In this document: piece by piece, positions 21,101 through 29,155 of the stretch
How positions within the stretch are numbered: the first letter of the stretch is position 1
Layout: every line of letters begins with the position of its first letter
NCBI RefSeq assembly: GCF_003173735.1
Contig: NZ_CP029551.1
Coordinates: 5,099,001-5,163,000 of the forward strand
Direction: 5' to 3'
Source of the DNA: Methylobacterium radiodurans
GTDB taxonomy: Bacteria; Pseudomonadota; Alphaproteobacteria; Rhizobiales; Beijerinckiaceae
Length of the DNA stretch: 64,000 nucleotides
Notes under the pieces: model-generated
What the model saw: only the letters and a program-made list of their open reading frames with translations
Databases searched by the model: none
Told to the model about the DNA's origin: nothing
Translations under genes and position numbers: made by a program

Positions 21101-24100
21101 TGGCAGCTCCACGCCTCCGCCAAGGTGGTCGAGGGCCATTTCTCCCCGGCCGTCGCACCCGACGTCGAGATGCCCGAGGACCGCGCGGTCACGGGCGAGG
21201 CGCTCTACGCCCAGGCGCTCGCCGCCGGGCTCGGCTTCGGCCCGAGCTTCCGGCAGGTCGCGCTCTCGGCCCGCCTCGACGATCAGACCATCGTCTCCGA
21301 CCTCGTGCCGGCGGAGGCTGACGCCCGCTACGGCCTCGTGCCGGCGCGGCTCGACGCCTGCTTCCACGGCCTGATCCTGCTCTTCGCGGATCTCCTCGGC
21401 GAGAATGCCGGCAAGGCCTACATCCCGGTCCGCTTCGGCGAGATCCGCCTCGTGAAGCCCGGCGTGTCGATCGCCCGCGCGGTGATCCGCACCCGCCGCT
21501 GCAACGAGCGCAGCATCCTGGCTGACTTCACAGTTCTGGATGCCGACGGTGAGGTCGTCGCCACGATCCGCGAGGGCCGGTTCCAGGCACTGCGCGCCAA
21601 GGGCGGCGACGATCTCGCAGCCTACGCGATCACCCAGACCACGGAACTCGCCACCGAGCCGACCGCCGTGCCGATGGAAAGGCGCCCGACCATCGCGGCG
21701 CGCCTGAAGCCGGCCGTTGATGCGGCGAGTGCCGAAGCCGATGCCGCCCTCTCGCCGGGCCACCTCCTGCTGGAAGGTTGGGCTACCTCGCTGGCCTACC
21801 GGCTGGCCTCCGGCCTCGCCCAGGCTGGTAAGGTCGCGGCCGACACCCGCGTACCGGACGAGCTGCGCCCGTGGCTCGTCAACGCGCTGCTGGCGCTGGA
21901 GAGCAGCGGTCTCGCCGAGCAGGCGGGCTCCGCCTGGACGCTCAACGACGGCTCGGCGCTCCCCGCGCCGGACGAGATCGTGCGCTGGATCGCGGCCGAC
22001 CATCCGGAACTCTCGGCCGAGCTGGTGCTCGTCGCCGACGTCGGCGCCCTGGTCGAGCGCCTGCTCGCAGGCCAGCTCACCGAGGCCCCGGCCCTGCCGC
22101 AGAACGCGCTCGACGCCTTCACGCTGCGCAGCGCCACCGCCCGCCACGCCGCGGACGTGGTCGCCCGCATCACCGAGGCGGCGCGCGAGCGCCTGCCGAA
22201 GGACCGGGCGCTGCGCATCCTCCAGGTGGGCTTCGGTCCGCTCTCTGCCCAGGTCGCGACCTTCGCGGACGAGGTCGAGGCGCGGCTCACCGTGTTCGAC
22301 ACCGACCGGCGTCTAGCCGAGCGCGCCCGCCTCGCCCTGCCGCGCGGCGTCACCGTGGCGGAGACCGCCGAGGAACTGCCGGCGGCGGGCTTCGACCTCG
22401 TGCTGACGAGCGGCGCCCTGCACCGCGGCGCTCGCGAGCTGCCCCGCCAGCTCGCCGACGCGCTCGCCACCGGCGGCCTCTTGGTTGCGGTCGAGCCCGG
22501 CGCCTCGCTGTTCCGCGATCTCGTCTTCGGCCTCACCCCCGGCTGGTTCGAGGCGGGCGTCGGCGACCTCCCCGTGGGCCGGCTCGACGACATCGCGGGC
22601 TGGCAGCGCACCCTCAGCGCCACCGGCCTCGTCAGCGTCTCGGCGGAGCGCGCGGCCTCGGCCAACGGCGACGACCTACTCCTCGTCGCCGAGGCGCCGG
22701 CCCGCCCGGCCCCGGCGCCGGCCCAGACCTTCGCCTTCGTCATCGGCTCGGACGACGAGTTCGCGGCCGAGACCGCCTCCTCGCTCGCCACCCTGCTGGT
22801 GGCGAGCGGCGTCCACGTCTCGATCATCCTCGATTCCGACGCCTCCCTGATGGAGCTGGAGCGGGAGACCCCCGACACGGTGGTGTTCCTGGCCGGCGCC
22901 TTCACACGTGGCGGCGAGGCGGCCGAGCGCCTGCGCGACCGCTGCCTCAGCCTGAAGCGCTGCATCGAACATCTGGGCGCGCGCCAGACCCGGCTCTGGG
23001 TCGTGGCCCCGGGTGCCACGCGCGAGCGCGGCGGACAGGCCACCAACGTCGAGGCCGGCGTCTGGGCCTTCTCGCGCACCCTCGCCAACGAGGTGCAGAA
23101 CCTCGACGTGCGCCGCATCGATCTCGCGCCCGAGATGTCCTCCAAGCGCGCCTCCGAGCGCCTGCGCGACCTCATCCTCTCGGGGACCCCCGAGACCGAG
23201 ATCGTGCTGGACGAGGACCGCACGCAGGTGGTCCGCTTCCACCCGGGCGCCGCGCGCCGCCGCGCCGCGGACACCGTGCCGGCGGAGGCCGCGCGTCTGG
23301 AGCGCAGCAACACCGGCGGCCTCAACGAGATGGTCTGGGGCCCGGCCGAGCGCCGCAAGCCCGGGCCCGGCGAGGTCGAGATCGCCGTCGAGGCGACCGG
23401 CCTCAACTTCCGCGACGTACTCTGGGCGCTCTCGATGCTCCCGGAGGAGATCCTGGAGGACGGCTTCGCCGGTCCCCGCCTGGGCCTTGAATGCGCCGGC
23501 CGCGTCGCGGCGGTGGGCCCGGGCGTCGCGACCTTCAAGGTCGGCGATCCGGTCGTGGCCTTCGCCCAGTCGGGCTTCGCCACCCACATCGTCGTGCCGG
23601 ACCTCGTGGTGGCACCTGCTCCCGATGGGCTCGACCCGATGGCGGCGGCGACCGTGCCGGTGGCCTTCCTCACCGCCTATTACGGGCTCGTCTCGCTGGC
23701 CCGCCTGCGGCGCGGCGAGTGGGTGCTGGTCCATGGCGGCGCGGGCGGCGTCGGCCTCGCCGCGCTCCAGATCGCCAAGCTGAAGGGCGCGCGCGTCATC
23801 GCGACGGCCGGCTCGCGCGAGAAGCGGGCGCTGGTGAAGGCGCTCGGCGCCGAGCACGTGCTGGATTCGCGCTCGCTCGCCTTCGTGGACGAGATCCGGG
23901 CGATCACGGGTTCCGGCGTCGACGTGGTGCTCAACAGCCTGTTCGGCGAGGCGATGGAGCGCTCGCTCAACGCGCTCAAGCCCTTCGGCCGCTTCGTGGA
24001 GCTGGGCAAGCGCGACTACGTCGCCAACACCCATATCGGCCTGCGCCCGTTCCGCCGGAATCTCTCCTACTTCGGCGTCGATCTCGATCAGGTGCTCCAG

Positions 24101-25537
24101 CATCAGGGCGAGGACGGGGCGCGGCTGTTCCGCGAGGTCATGGCGCTGTTCGGCGAGGGTGGGCTGAAGCCCCTGCCCTTCCAGCCCTTCACGGCGGAGG
24201 AGACCTCCGACGCCTTCCGGCTGATGCAGCAATCCGGCCATATCGGGAAGATCGTCATCAGCCCGCCAAAGGCCGGCCGCGTGCCGGCCGCGCAGCGCTC
24301 CAGCTTCGCGATCTCGGACCGGGGTGCGCACCTCGTCACCGGCGGCCTCGGCGGCTTCGGCCTAGAGGCGGCGCGCTGGCTCGCGGATCGCGGCGCTCGG
24401 CACATCGTGCTCTGCGGCCGCAAGGGCGCGGCGAGCGAGGAGGCGAAGGCGGCGGTGGCCGAACTCGCGGCCCGCGGCGTCACCGTCGAGGCGCCGGCGG
24501 TGGACATAACCAGCCGCGCCGCGGTCGACCGGCTGATCGCGGGCATCGAGGCCAGGGGCGGCCGGCTCGCGGGCGTGATCCACGCGGCGGCCGTGCTGCA
24601 GGACGGCCTGATCGCCAACATCGATGCGGCCAATCTCGACGCGGTGATCGGCCCGAAGGTGATCGGCGCCCAGCACCTCGACGCGGCGACCCGCGACCGT
24701 CAGCTCGACTACTTCGTGGTGTTCTCCTCGGCCACCACCTTCATCGGCAACCCGGGCCAGGGTGCGTACGTCGCCGCCAACGGTTTCATGGAGGGACTGG
24801 CCCGTCAGCGCCGCCGCCGGGGGCTGCCGGCGCTCGCGGTCGCCTGGGGCGCTATCGGCGATGTCGGCATGCTCGCCCGGAACAAGGCGGTCATGGAGAC
24901 CCTCGCTTCCCGCGTCGGCGTCACGCCGATGGAGGCGCGCCGCTGCCTCGACCTGATGGAAGAGGCGCTGCAGGCCCAGGGCGAGAGCCCGGACGAGGCG
25001 GTGGTCGCCATCGCGGCGATGCATTGGGGCAAGGCGCGCGAGCGCCTCGCCACGCTGAAGTCGCCGAGCTACAGCGACCTCGGCTCCGATCAGCAGGCGG
25101 AGGCCGGCACCGTCGCGACGATCAACATCGCCGCGCTGCTCAAGGGCGGCGATCTCGACACGGTTCGCAAGACCGTGGCCGACGCGATCGTCGAGGATAT
25201 CGCCCGCATCCTGCGCCTGCCGAAGGACGATATCAGCCGCGTGCGCCAGCTCTCGGAGATCGGCCTCGACTCGCTGATGGGCGTGGAACTCGGCGCCAGC
25301 CTGCAGGAGCGCTTCGGTCTCGACTCGCCCCCGGCCGGCCTGTCCTCGGGTCTCACGGTGAACGAGCTGTCCGAGACCTTAATTCAGGCGGTTTCGGCGC
25401 CCATGGACGAGGCCGCCGGCGTCGCGCTCAGCCTCGCCTCGAAGCATGTCGGCAGCGAGGTCGACGCGGCCGCGATCGCGCCGTTCCAGGACCTCGTCGA
25501 GCAGAACAGTCGCGAGATCAAAGAGATCCTTCCATGA
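18110..25537 (+). CDS. Highly reducing type I polyketide synthase, single module
   Basis: A 2475-residue iterative-type synthase. Domains in order, with residues seen: ketosynthase (1-430; C175 in DTACSSS, H310 in VEAHGTGT, H348 in NIGH); acyltransferase (about 530-860; S623 in GHSVGE, with YPFH suggesting malonyl-CoA); dehydratase (about 890-1170; H923 in HRIEGQAIMP). Next come a methyltransferase-like region (about 1365-1530) with a degraded SAM motif (QVGFGPLS), a structural pseudo-ketoreductase (about 1540-1720), enoylreductase (about 1735-2050; HGGAGGVGLAA), ketoreductase (about 2070-2250; TGGLGGFG, Y2220) and acyl carrier protein (S2388 in GLDSLMGVEL). No thioesterase, reductase or condensation domain follows, only a ~60-residue tail. 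The GTG at 18110 precedes TQRTDIAIVG; starts at GTG 18095 or ATG 17918 are possible. The stop overlaps the alpha-oxoamine synthase start (ATGA). Product unknown. Confidence 0.93.
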   Translation: MTQRTDIAIVGRACRLPGAPSVDGLWQLLTEPRCAVSRVPDDRWSLDRFGHPRAQERGKSYTWAAGVLDDVWSFDPAVFGISPREAEQMDPQQRLLLELTWEALEDAGLRPSAVAGSQIGVFVGASSLDYGNLRILDASSGDAYAATGNTLSILSNRISYIFDLKGPSFTVDTACSSSLVALDNAVQAIQSGRIDTAVVAGVNVLASPFNFICFSNAQMLSRTGLCQAFSANADGYVRSEGGVVLVLQSAEAAMRDEATVRGRIVASGVNSDGRTTGISLPSGYAQGALLEKVYREAEIDLDRIAFVEAHGTGTPVGDPIEASAIGGKLGRLRKAPLPIGSIKTNIGHTEPTSGLAGLLKASLALEHDLVPASLHSAELNPDIPFGELNLDVVRKARPIARGAAERFAGVNSFGFGGTNAHVVLSDAEPTARVAMAGPTDHGPEVLLLSAQSRAALNDLALDYAERFERADAKEATRIAAGAAHRRERLNARLAIPLDGKTDIAATLRAVGEGEDTADAVTGTAIDRAAEVAFIYSGNGSQWAGMGREAYAENATFRAAFDRIDALFQPYAKWSLKEALEVEDLDQRLALTSVSQPLIFAIQSASTTALRARGLNPAYVLGHSVGEIAAAEAAGILSLEQAVRVIFYRSHHQETTRGQGTMAVLLMPVEEVPGALKEFPALDIAAYNSPKAVTVAGPVADIDAALKALSRKRRRGRKLDLDYPFHGRIMDPTEKPLLRDLAGLKPSSGTTRMVSTVTGKVLAGEEFGATYWWRNIREPVRFCDAVQEATRQGARIFVEVGPRATLMSHVGDAIEPLGIDNAVVGVMHRKDAGGDPIAKAVSAALVQGAAVDEALLFGAAPKGAISLPTYPWQRRSFRLAETTESVGATSARHYHPLIGSRTTPDGLEWNGFVDTVTVPELDDHRIEGQAIMPGAGFVEMALACAREALRSDEIVLADFEIHAPMVFNEEALREVAVRLSGSGNGIQVLSRPRLAQTPWQLHASAKVVEGHFSPAVAPDVEMPEDRAVTGEALYAQALAAGLGFGPSFRQVALSARLDDQTIVSDLVPAEADARYGLVPARLDACFHGLILLFADLLGENAGKAYIPVRFGEIRLVKPGVSIARAVIRTRRCNERSILADFTVLDADGEVVATIREGRFQALRAKGGDDLAAYAITQTTELATEPTAVPMERRPTIAARLKPAVDAASAEADAALSPGHLLLEGWATSLAYRLASGLAQAGKVAADTRVPDELRPWLVNALLALESSGLAEQAGSAWTLNDGSALPAPDEIVRWIAADHPELSAELVLVADVGALVERLLAGQLTEAPALPQNALDAFTLRSATARHAADVVARITEAARERLPKDRALRILQVGFGPLSAQVATFADEVEARLTVFDTDRRLAERARLALPRGVTVAETAEELPAAGFDLVLTSGALHRGARELPRQLADALATGGLLVAVEPGASLFRDLVFGLTPGWFEAGVGDLPVGRLDDIAGWQRTLSATGLVSVSAERAASANGDDLLLVAEAPARPAPAPAQTFAFVIGSDDEFAAETASSLATLLVASGVHVSIILDSDASLMELERETPDTVVFLAGAFTRGGEAAERLRDRCLSLKRCIEHLGARQTRLWVVAPGATRERGGQATNVEAGVWAFSRTLANEVQNLDVRRIDLAPEMSSKRASERLRDLILSGTPETEIVLDEDRTQVVRFHPGAARRRAADTVPAEAARLERSNTGGLNEMVWGPAERRKPGPGEVEIAVEATGLNFRDVLWALSMLPEEILEDGFAGPRLGLECAGRVAAVGPGVATFKVGDPVVAFAQSGFATHIVVPDLVVAPAPDGLDPMAAATVPVAFLTAYYGLVSLARLRRGEWVLVHGGAGGVGLAALQIAKLKGARVIATAGSREKRALVKALGAEHVLDSRSLAFVDEIRAITGSGVDVVLNSLFGEAMERSLNALKPFGRFVELGKRDYVANTHIGLRPFRRNLSYFGVDLDQVLQHQGEDGARLFREVMALFGEGGLKPLPFQPFTAEETSDAFRLMQQSGHIGKIVISPPKAGRVPAAQRSSFAISDRGAHLVTGGLGGFGLEAARWLADRGARHIVLCGRKGAASEEAKAAVAELAARGVTVEAPAVDITSRAAVDRLIAGIEARGGRLAGVIHAAAVLQDGLIANIDAANLDAVIGPKVIGAQHLDAATRDRQLDYFVVFSSATTFIGNPGQGAYVAANGFMEGLARQRRRRGLPALAVAWGAIGDVGMLARNKAVMETLASRVGVTPMEARRCLDLMEEALQAQGESPDEAVVAIAAMHWGKARERLATLKSPSYSDLGSDQQAEAGTVATINIAALLKGGDLDTVRKTVADAIVEDIARILRLPKDDISRVRQLSEIGLDSLMGVELGASLQERFGLDSPPAGLSSGLTVNELSETLIQAVSAPMDEAAGVALSLASKHVGSEVDAAAIAPFQDLVEQNSREIKEILP

Positions 25538-26898
25538 GCAATCCGAAGCCGGACGGGGGGCGCGCCGCTCTGGCAGGTTTTGTGACGAACCGGCTGGGTC
25601 GCGCGCCGACCCGGCCGCAGCCGGTCCGGGCCCCGGAGCCCGCGCAGGATCCCGCGATCCTCAGCTTCGAGTCGCTGCCGGGCTACCGCGAGTTGAAACT
25701 GCAGCGCTCGGCCGCCGACCTGATCGGGCTCGGCAACCCGTTCTTCCACGTCCACGAGACGAAGGCCGGCGCGACGACCCGCATCGAGGGCCGTCCCTTC
25801 GTCAACTTCTCGTCCTATGACTATCTTGGGCTCAACGGGCACCCGAAGGTGAGCGCGGCGGCCAAAGCGGCCATCGACGCCTTCGGCACCTCGTCCTCTG
25901 CGAGCCGCGTGGTGGCGGGCGAGCGCCCGGGCCATATCAGTCTGGAGAAGGCGCTGGCCGCTCATTACCGCGTCGATGCCTGCGTGGTGATGGTGAGCGG
26001 GCACGCCACCAACGTGACCACGATCGGCGCGTTGCTCGAGGCGGGCGACGTGATCTACCACGACGCGCTCAGCCACAACTCGATCGTCACCGGCGCCCAG
26101 CTCTCGGGCGCGCAGCGGCGCTCCTTCGCCCACAACGATCTCGACGCGCTGGAAACCCTGCTCCAGGCGACCCGCCACGAGCACCGCCGGGCGCTGATCG
26201 TGGTCGAGGGCCTCTACAGCATGGACGGCGACGCGCCGGACCTCGCCGGCCTCGTCGCGCTGAAAGAGCGCTACAACGCGTGGCTGATGGTGGACGACGC
26301 CCACGGGCTCGGCGTTCTCGGCCGGACCGGCGCGGGCCTGTTCGAGCATGCCGGGATCGACCCGAAGGCGGTCGATATCTGGATGGGCACCTTCTCGAAG
26401 ACGCTCTCCGGCTGCGGCGGCTACATCTGCGGTCCGGCGGCGCTCGTCGAGTACCTGAAGTGCACGGCCGGCGGCTTCGTCTACAGCGTCGGCATGTCGC
26501 CGCCGCTCGCCGCCGCGGCGGAGGCGTCGCTTGCCGTGATGCAGGCCGAGCCTGAGCGGGTCGAGCGCCTGCGCCAGAACGGCCGCCTCTTCCTCGACTG
26601 CGCCAGGAAGCACGGGCTCGACACCGGCTTCAGCTTGGGGCTCGCGGTGATCCCGGTGATCGTGGGCGACTCTCTGAAGTCGGTGACGCTCTCCCACCGC
26701 CTGTACAAGCGCGGCATCAACGTGCAGCCGATCATCCACCCGGCCGTGCCGGAGCGGGCCTCGCGGCTGCGCTTCTTCATGACCTCAGAGCACGAAGCCG
26801 ACCAGATCCGCGACACCGTCGCGGCGGTGGCGGAGGAGCTCGCGGCGATCGAGCAGGGCGGCTCGCTGATCGAGCAGTTGCTGGCGAAGCGCGCCTGA
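25534..26898 (+). CDS. Alpha-oxoamine synthase (PLP-dependent acyltransferase)
   Basis: This 454-residue protein belongs to the family of 8-amino-7-oxononanoate synthase, 5-aminolevulinate synthase and serine palmitoyltransferase. These enzymes condense an amino acid with an acyl thioester with loss of CO2. The PLP Schiff-base lysine is K289 in GTFSKTLSG; the cofactor-contacting Asp is D254 in VDDAHGLG, and GTSSSASRVVAG and SHNS are further family motifs. An N-terminal extension of ~80 residues before FVNFSSYDYLGL is longer than in BioF and may contact the carrier protein. The ATGA overlap with the polyketide synthase implies it uses the synthase-bound chain, like Fum1/Fum8 in fumonisin synthesis. 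The amino-acid substrate (Ala, Ser or Gly) cannot be read. Confidence 0.9.
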   Translation: MSNPKPDGGRAALAGFVTNRLGRAPTRPQPVRAPEPAQDPAILSFESLPGYRELKLQRSAADLIGLGNPFFHVHETKAGATTRIEGRPFVNFSSYDYLGLNGHPKVSAAAKAAIDAFGTSSSASRVVAGERPGHISLEKALAAHYRVDACVVMVSGHATNVTTIGALLEAGDVIYHDALSHNSIVTGAQLSGAQRRSFAHNDLDALETLLQATRHEHRRALIVVEGLYSMDGDAPDLAGLVALKERYNAWLMVDDAHGLGVLGRTGAGLFEHAGIDPKAVDIWMGTFSKTLSGCGGYICGPAALVEYLKCTAGGFVYSVGMSPPLAAAAEASLAVMQAEPERVERLRQNGRLFLDCARKHGLDTGFSLGLAVIPVIVGDSLKSVTLSHRLYKRGINVQPIIHPAVPERASRLRFFMTSEHEADQIRDTVAAVAEELAAIEQGGSLIEQLLAKRA

Positions 26899-26910
26899 GC
26901 CGCTATCGAC

Positions 26911-26933
26911 GGTGCGGCCTGCTCGGCCGCACC
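26911..26933 (+). terminator. Hairpin after the alpha-oxoamine synthase gene
   Basis: A perfect 9-bp stem GGTGCGGCC/GGCCGCACC with a five-base loop begins 12 bases after the stop codon. There is no T-run, so it is a weak or Rho-assisted terminator at best. Confidence 0.5.
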
Positions 26934-27186
26934 ATGTTGCGCGCGTGCGTGAACGCCTGAGACGCGCGCAATCGCTTCCCGTCAATCCGCTCTAGCCGAC
27001 GCGCATCCACTCCCCCCTGTGCGAGGGAGAGAGAGCGTGGCGGGTTCCGCACACGCTCCGCGAAGCTGGAAATCCGCGTCGGATCCGATCCGCGCCGCAT
27101 CCGGGCGTCCTGTAGAAGCCGAATGGGCACACCGCGACGCCTCGGCCGCGCGGTGCGGGAGAGGCCTTTCGCCCCTCCCCTTCGCC

Positions 27187-27684
27187 TCACAGGCCGCGGT
27201 TGGCGCCCGGGACGATGCTGGTGCCGGAGCCGCTGCCGAAGGGCTCGTAGCGGGTCAGGCCGCGGAAGAGCTGGCTGAGGAAGGCGCGGTCCTGGCCGCT
27301 GGTCGGCGTGGTGCGCTCGATGAAGTCGAACACCTTGCCGTCCTGCAGCCCGTAGAGGGCCACGCGCTCCACCTTGAAGGCGGGGGTGAAGTAGACCGCC
27401 GTCACCTTCTGGTCGTCCACGCGCTCGCCCAGGAACATCACCGTGCGGCTGGTGTTCTGCGAGATGTAGTACCAGGACTTGTTGCCGACCGTGGACACCG
27501 TCGAGGGCGTGCCGAGGGTCTGCAGCACCTGCTCGGCGCTCATGCCGGGCTTCACCGCGGCGAGCGCGGTCTGGTCGATCTGATAGCCGTGGCGGATTTC
27601 CTCGCCGATACAGCCCGAGAGGGCGACGCCGAGGCCGCCGAGAAGGGCGGCACGCGCCAGTGACGAGACGAGACGGCGCCGCAT
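27187..27684 (-). CDS. bamE: Outer-membrane assembly lipoprotein BamE
   Basis: This 165-residue SmpA/OmlA-family lipoprotein belongs to the BAM complex that inserts beta-barrels into the outer membrane. The signal peptide ends in the lipobox LSGC, and the core shows the BamE signature QIDQTALAAVKPGMSAEQVLQTLGTPS with WYYISQ following. ATG 27684 is chosen because AGGGGGG precedes it; the upstream open frame does not encode a signal sequence. The extended C-terminus (RGLTRYEPFGSGSGTSIVPG) is typical of alphaproteobacterial BamE. It is divergent from the next gene. Confidence 0.93.
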   Translation of the reverse strand: MRRRLVSSLARAALLGGLGVALSGCIGEEIRHGYQIDQTALAAVKPGMSAEQVLQTLGTPSTVSTVGNKSWYYISQNTSRTVMFLGERVDDQKVTAVYFTPAFKVERVALYGLQDGKVFDFIERTTPTSGQDRAFLSQLFRGLTRYEPFGSGSGTSIVPGANRGL

Positions 27685-27852
27685 CGGCCCCCCTTGCAGT
27701 CGCTGTGTTGGAAGGCGTGCACGCGCCCGGAAACGACGCCCGCCACGCTTGCACCTTGACGGTGGGTTGCCGTACCGCGGGGTTATGGCTTTGACAAGGC
27801 AAGCTCGGCCACAGGGCCGGGGAGAAGCCGGCCGCACCGGCGAGGACGTGAG

Positions 27853-28422
27853 ATGATCGCCCGATTCTTCCGCCGCGAGGATGCCCGGCGGCGCCTGATC
27901 GAGACGCTGCACCTGCGCATCAACGAGGCCTCGCGGGCCCCGGCCCTCTACGCAGACCTCGGCGTGCCCGACAGCGTCGAGGGGCGGTTCGAGGCCCTGT
28001 GCCTGCACGTCATCCTCGTGCTGCGCCGGATGCGAGGCTTGCCCGATCCCGCCTCCGACGTGGCGCAGGATCTCGTCAACTCAGTCTTCCTGCAGCTCGA
28101 CGCGGCTCTGCGCGAACTCGGCGTCGGGGATTTCGGCGTGCCCAAGCGCATGAAGAAGCTCGGCGCGGCCTTCTACGGCCGGGCGGAGGGCTACGACGCG
28201 GCGCTCGACGCGGGCGATATGGCGGCCCTGCGCGCGGCGCTCGCCCGCAACGTACTCGGCCAGGACGGCGCGGAGCACGCGCCCGCCGACGCCGCCGGGC
28301 TCGCGGCCTACGTGCGGGCAGCGGCCGAGGCGCTCGAGGGCAGCGACCTCGACGGGCTGCTGGAGGCTGGGCCACGCTTTCCCGAGCCGGCCGCCTTCAA
28401 GGATTCAGGAGTGAGTGCATGA
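27853..28422 (+). CDS. Ubiquinol-cytochrome c chaperone family protein
   Basis: The 189-residue product matches the CBP3/UQCC1-type chaperone family (PF03981), assembly factors for the cytochrome bc1 complex. Visible features are FRREDARRRLIETLHLRI, a central VFLQLDAALRELGVGD and KRMKKLGAAFYGRAEGYDAAL, which are strongly conserved. The gene overlaps the following DUF177 gene by four bases, the standard alphaproteobacterial arrangement. Confidence 0.93.
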   Translation: MIARFFRREDARRRLIETLHLRINEASRAPALYADLGVPDSVEGRFEALCLHVILVLRRMRGLPDPASDVAQDLVNSVFLQLDAALRELGVGDFGVPKRMKKLGAAFYGRAEGYDAALDAGDMAALRAALARNVLGQDGAEHAPADAAGLAAYVRAAAEALEGSDLDGLLEAGPRFPEPAAFKDSGVSA

Positions 28423-28928
28423 GAAACGCCGACAAGCCCGGCCCGCTCTCGCGGGTGGTGAACGTCGACCGCCTGCCCCAGGGGCGCGGCAGCGTAACCG
28501 TCGAGGCAAGCCCGGCGGAGGCCGAGGCGCTGGCCCGGGACTTCAAGATTCCGGCGATCCGCGACCTCGTCGGCCGCTTCGACATCGCGGGCTCGATGAA
28601 CCGCCTGCGGGTGACCGGGACGGTGGAGGCTGAGGTCACGCAGGTCTGCAGCGTGACGTTGGAACCCTTCGAGTCGCGGGTGAGCGAGCCCGTCGAGGTC
28701 GAGTTCACCGACACCGACCAGTTCGCGGGCACCGACGCCGAGGAGGCCGACGTGCCGGACCCGATCGTCGGCGGACGCGTCGATTTCGGCGCGCTGACCG
28801 CCGAGTTCCTGGCGCTCGGGCTCGATCCCTATCCGCGCAAACCCGGCGTCGCGTTCGAGCCGGTCCAGGTCGGTGAGGACCCGAACCCCTTCGCCGCCCT
28901 GGAGCGCTTGCGCGACGAGAAGGGGTGA
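28419..28928 (+). CDS. DUF177 (YceD-like) protein
   Basis: This 169-residue DUF177 protein belongs to the family linked to 23S rRNA accumulation (YceD in Escherichia coli and plants). The core segment [20 protein letters not shown] carries the Cys of the family's CxRC-like site in a single-Cys form, and [21 protein letters not shown] is the conserved C-terminal signature. Start ATG overlaps the preceding TGA. In many bacteria rpmF follows; here plsX is next, as in other Hyphomicrobiales. Confidence 0.9.
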   Translation: MRNADKPGPLSRVVNVDRLPQGRGSVTVEASPAEAEALARDFKIPAIRDLVGRFDIAGSMNRLRVTGTVEAEVTQVCSVTLEPFESRVSEPVEVEFTDTDQFAGTDAEEADVPDPIVGGRVDFGALTAEFLALGLDPYPRKPGVAFEPVQVGEDPNPFAALERLRDEKG

Positions 28929-28967
28929 GGCTGGGGGCGCTGCAACCCGCACGCCGCAGAAATCGTT

Positions 28968-28995
28968 TGCCCGTTGGGGCTGGATCGCTATTTTC
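28968..28995 (+). promoter_or_regulatory. Possible sigma70-type promoter for plsX
   Basis: TTGCCC at 28968-28973 is followed after 16 bases by TATTTT at 28990-28995, in the 227-base gap upstream of plsX. The match is moderate and was found by eye only; it would place transcription start near 29003. Confidence 0.3.
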
Positions 28996-29155
28996 CGGCG
29001 CGCCGGGCAAGGCTCGCCGCGTCGGCCGATGGCGGGAGGGACCCGCCGCCGGAGCGGTGCGCGTCGCCCGCTCCACACCTGCTCCCGTCCGCGCGAACGG
29101 CCCGGCGTCCAACGCCCGTCCGACGCCGCTGCAAAGGCCGCGATCGCCAGAGACC

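Noticed and set aside
17657..26898. Trans-AT or toblerol-type PKS cluster known from Methylobacterium
   Set aside because: The synthase has its own AT with the GHSVGE motif, is a single module, and has none of the accessory genes expected of a trans-AT system.
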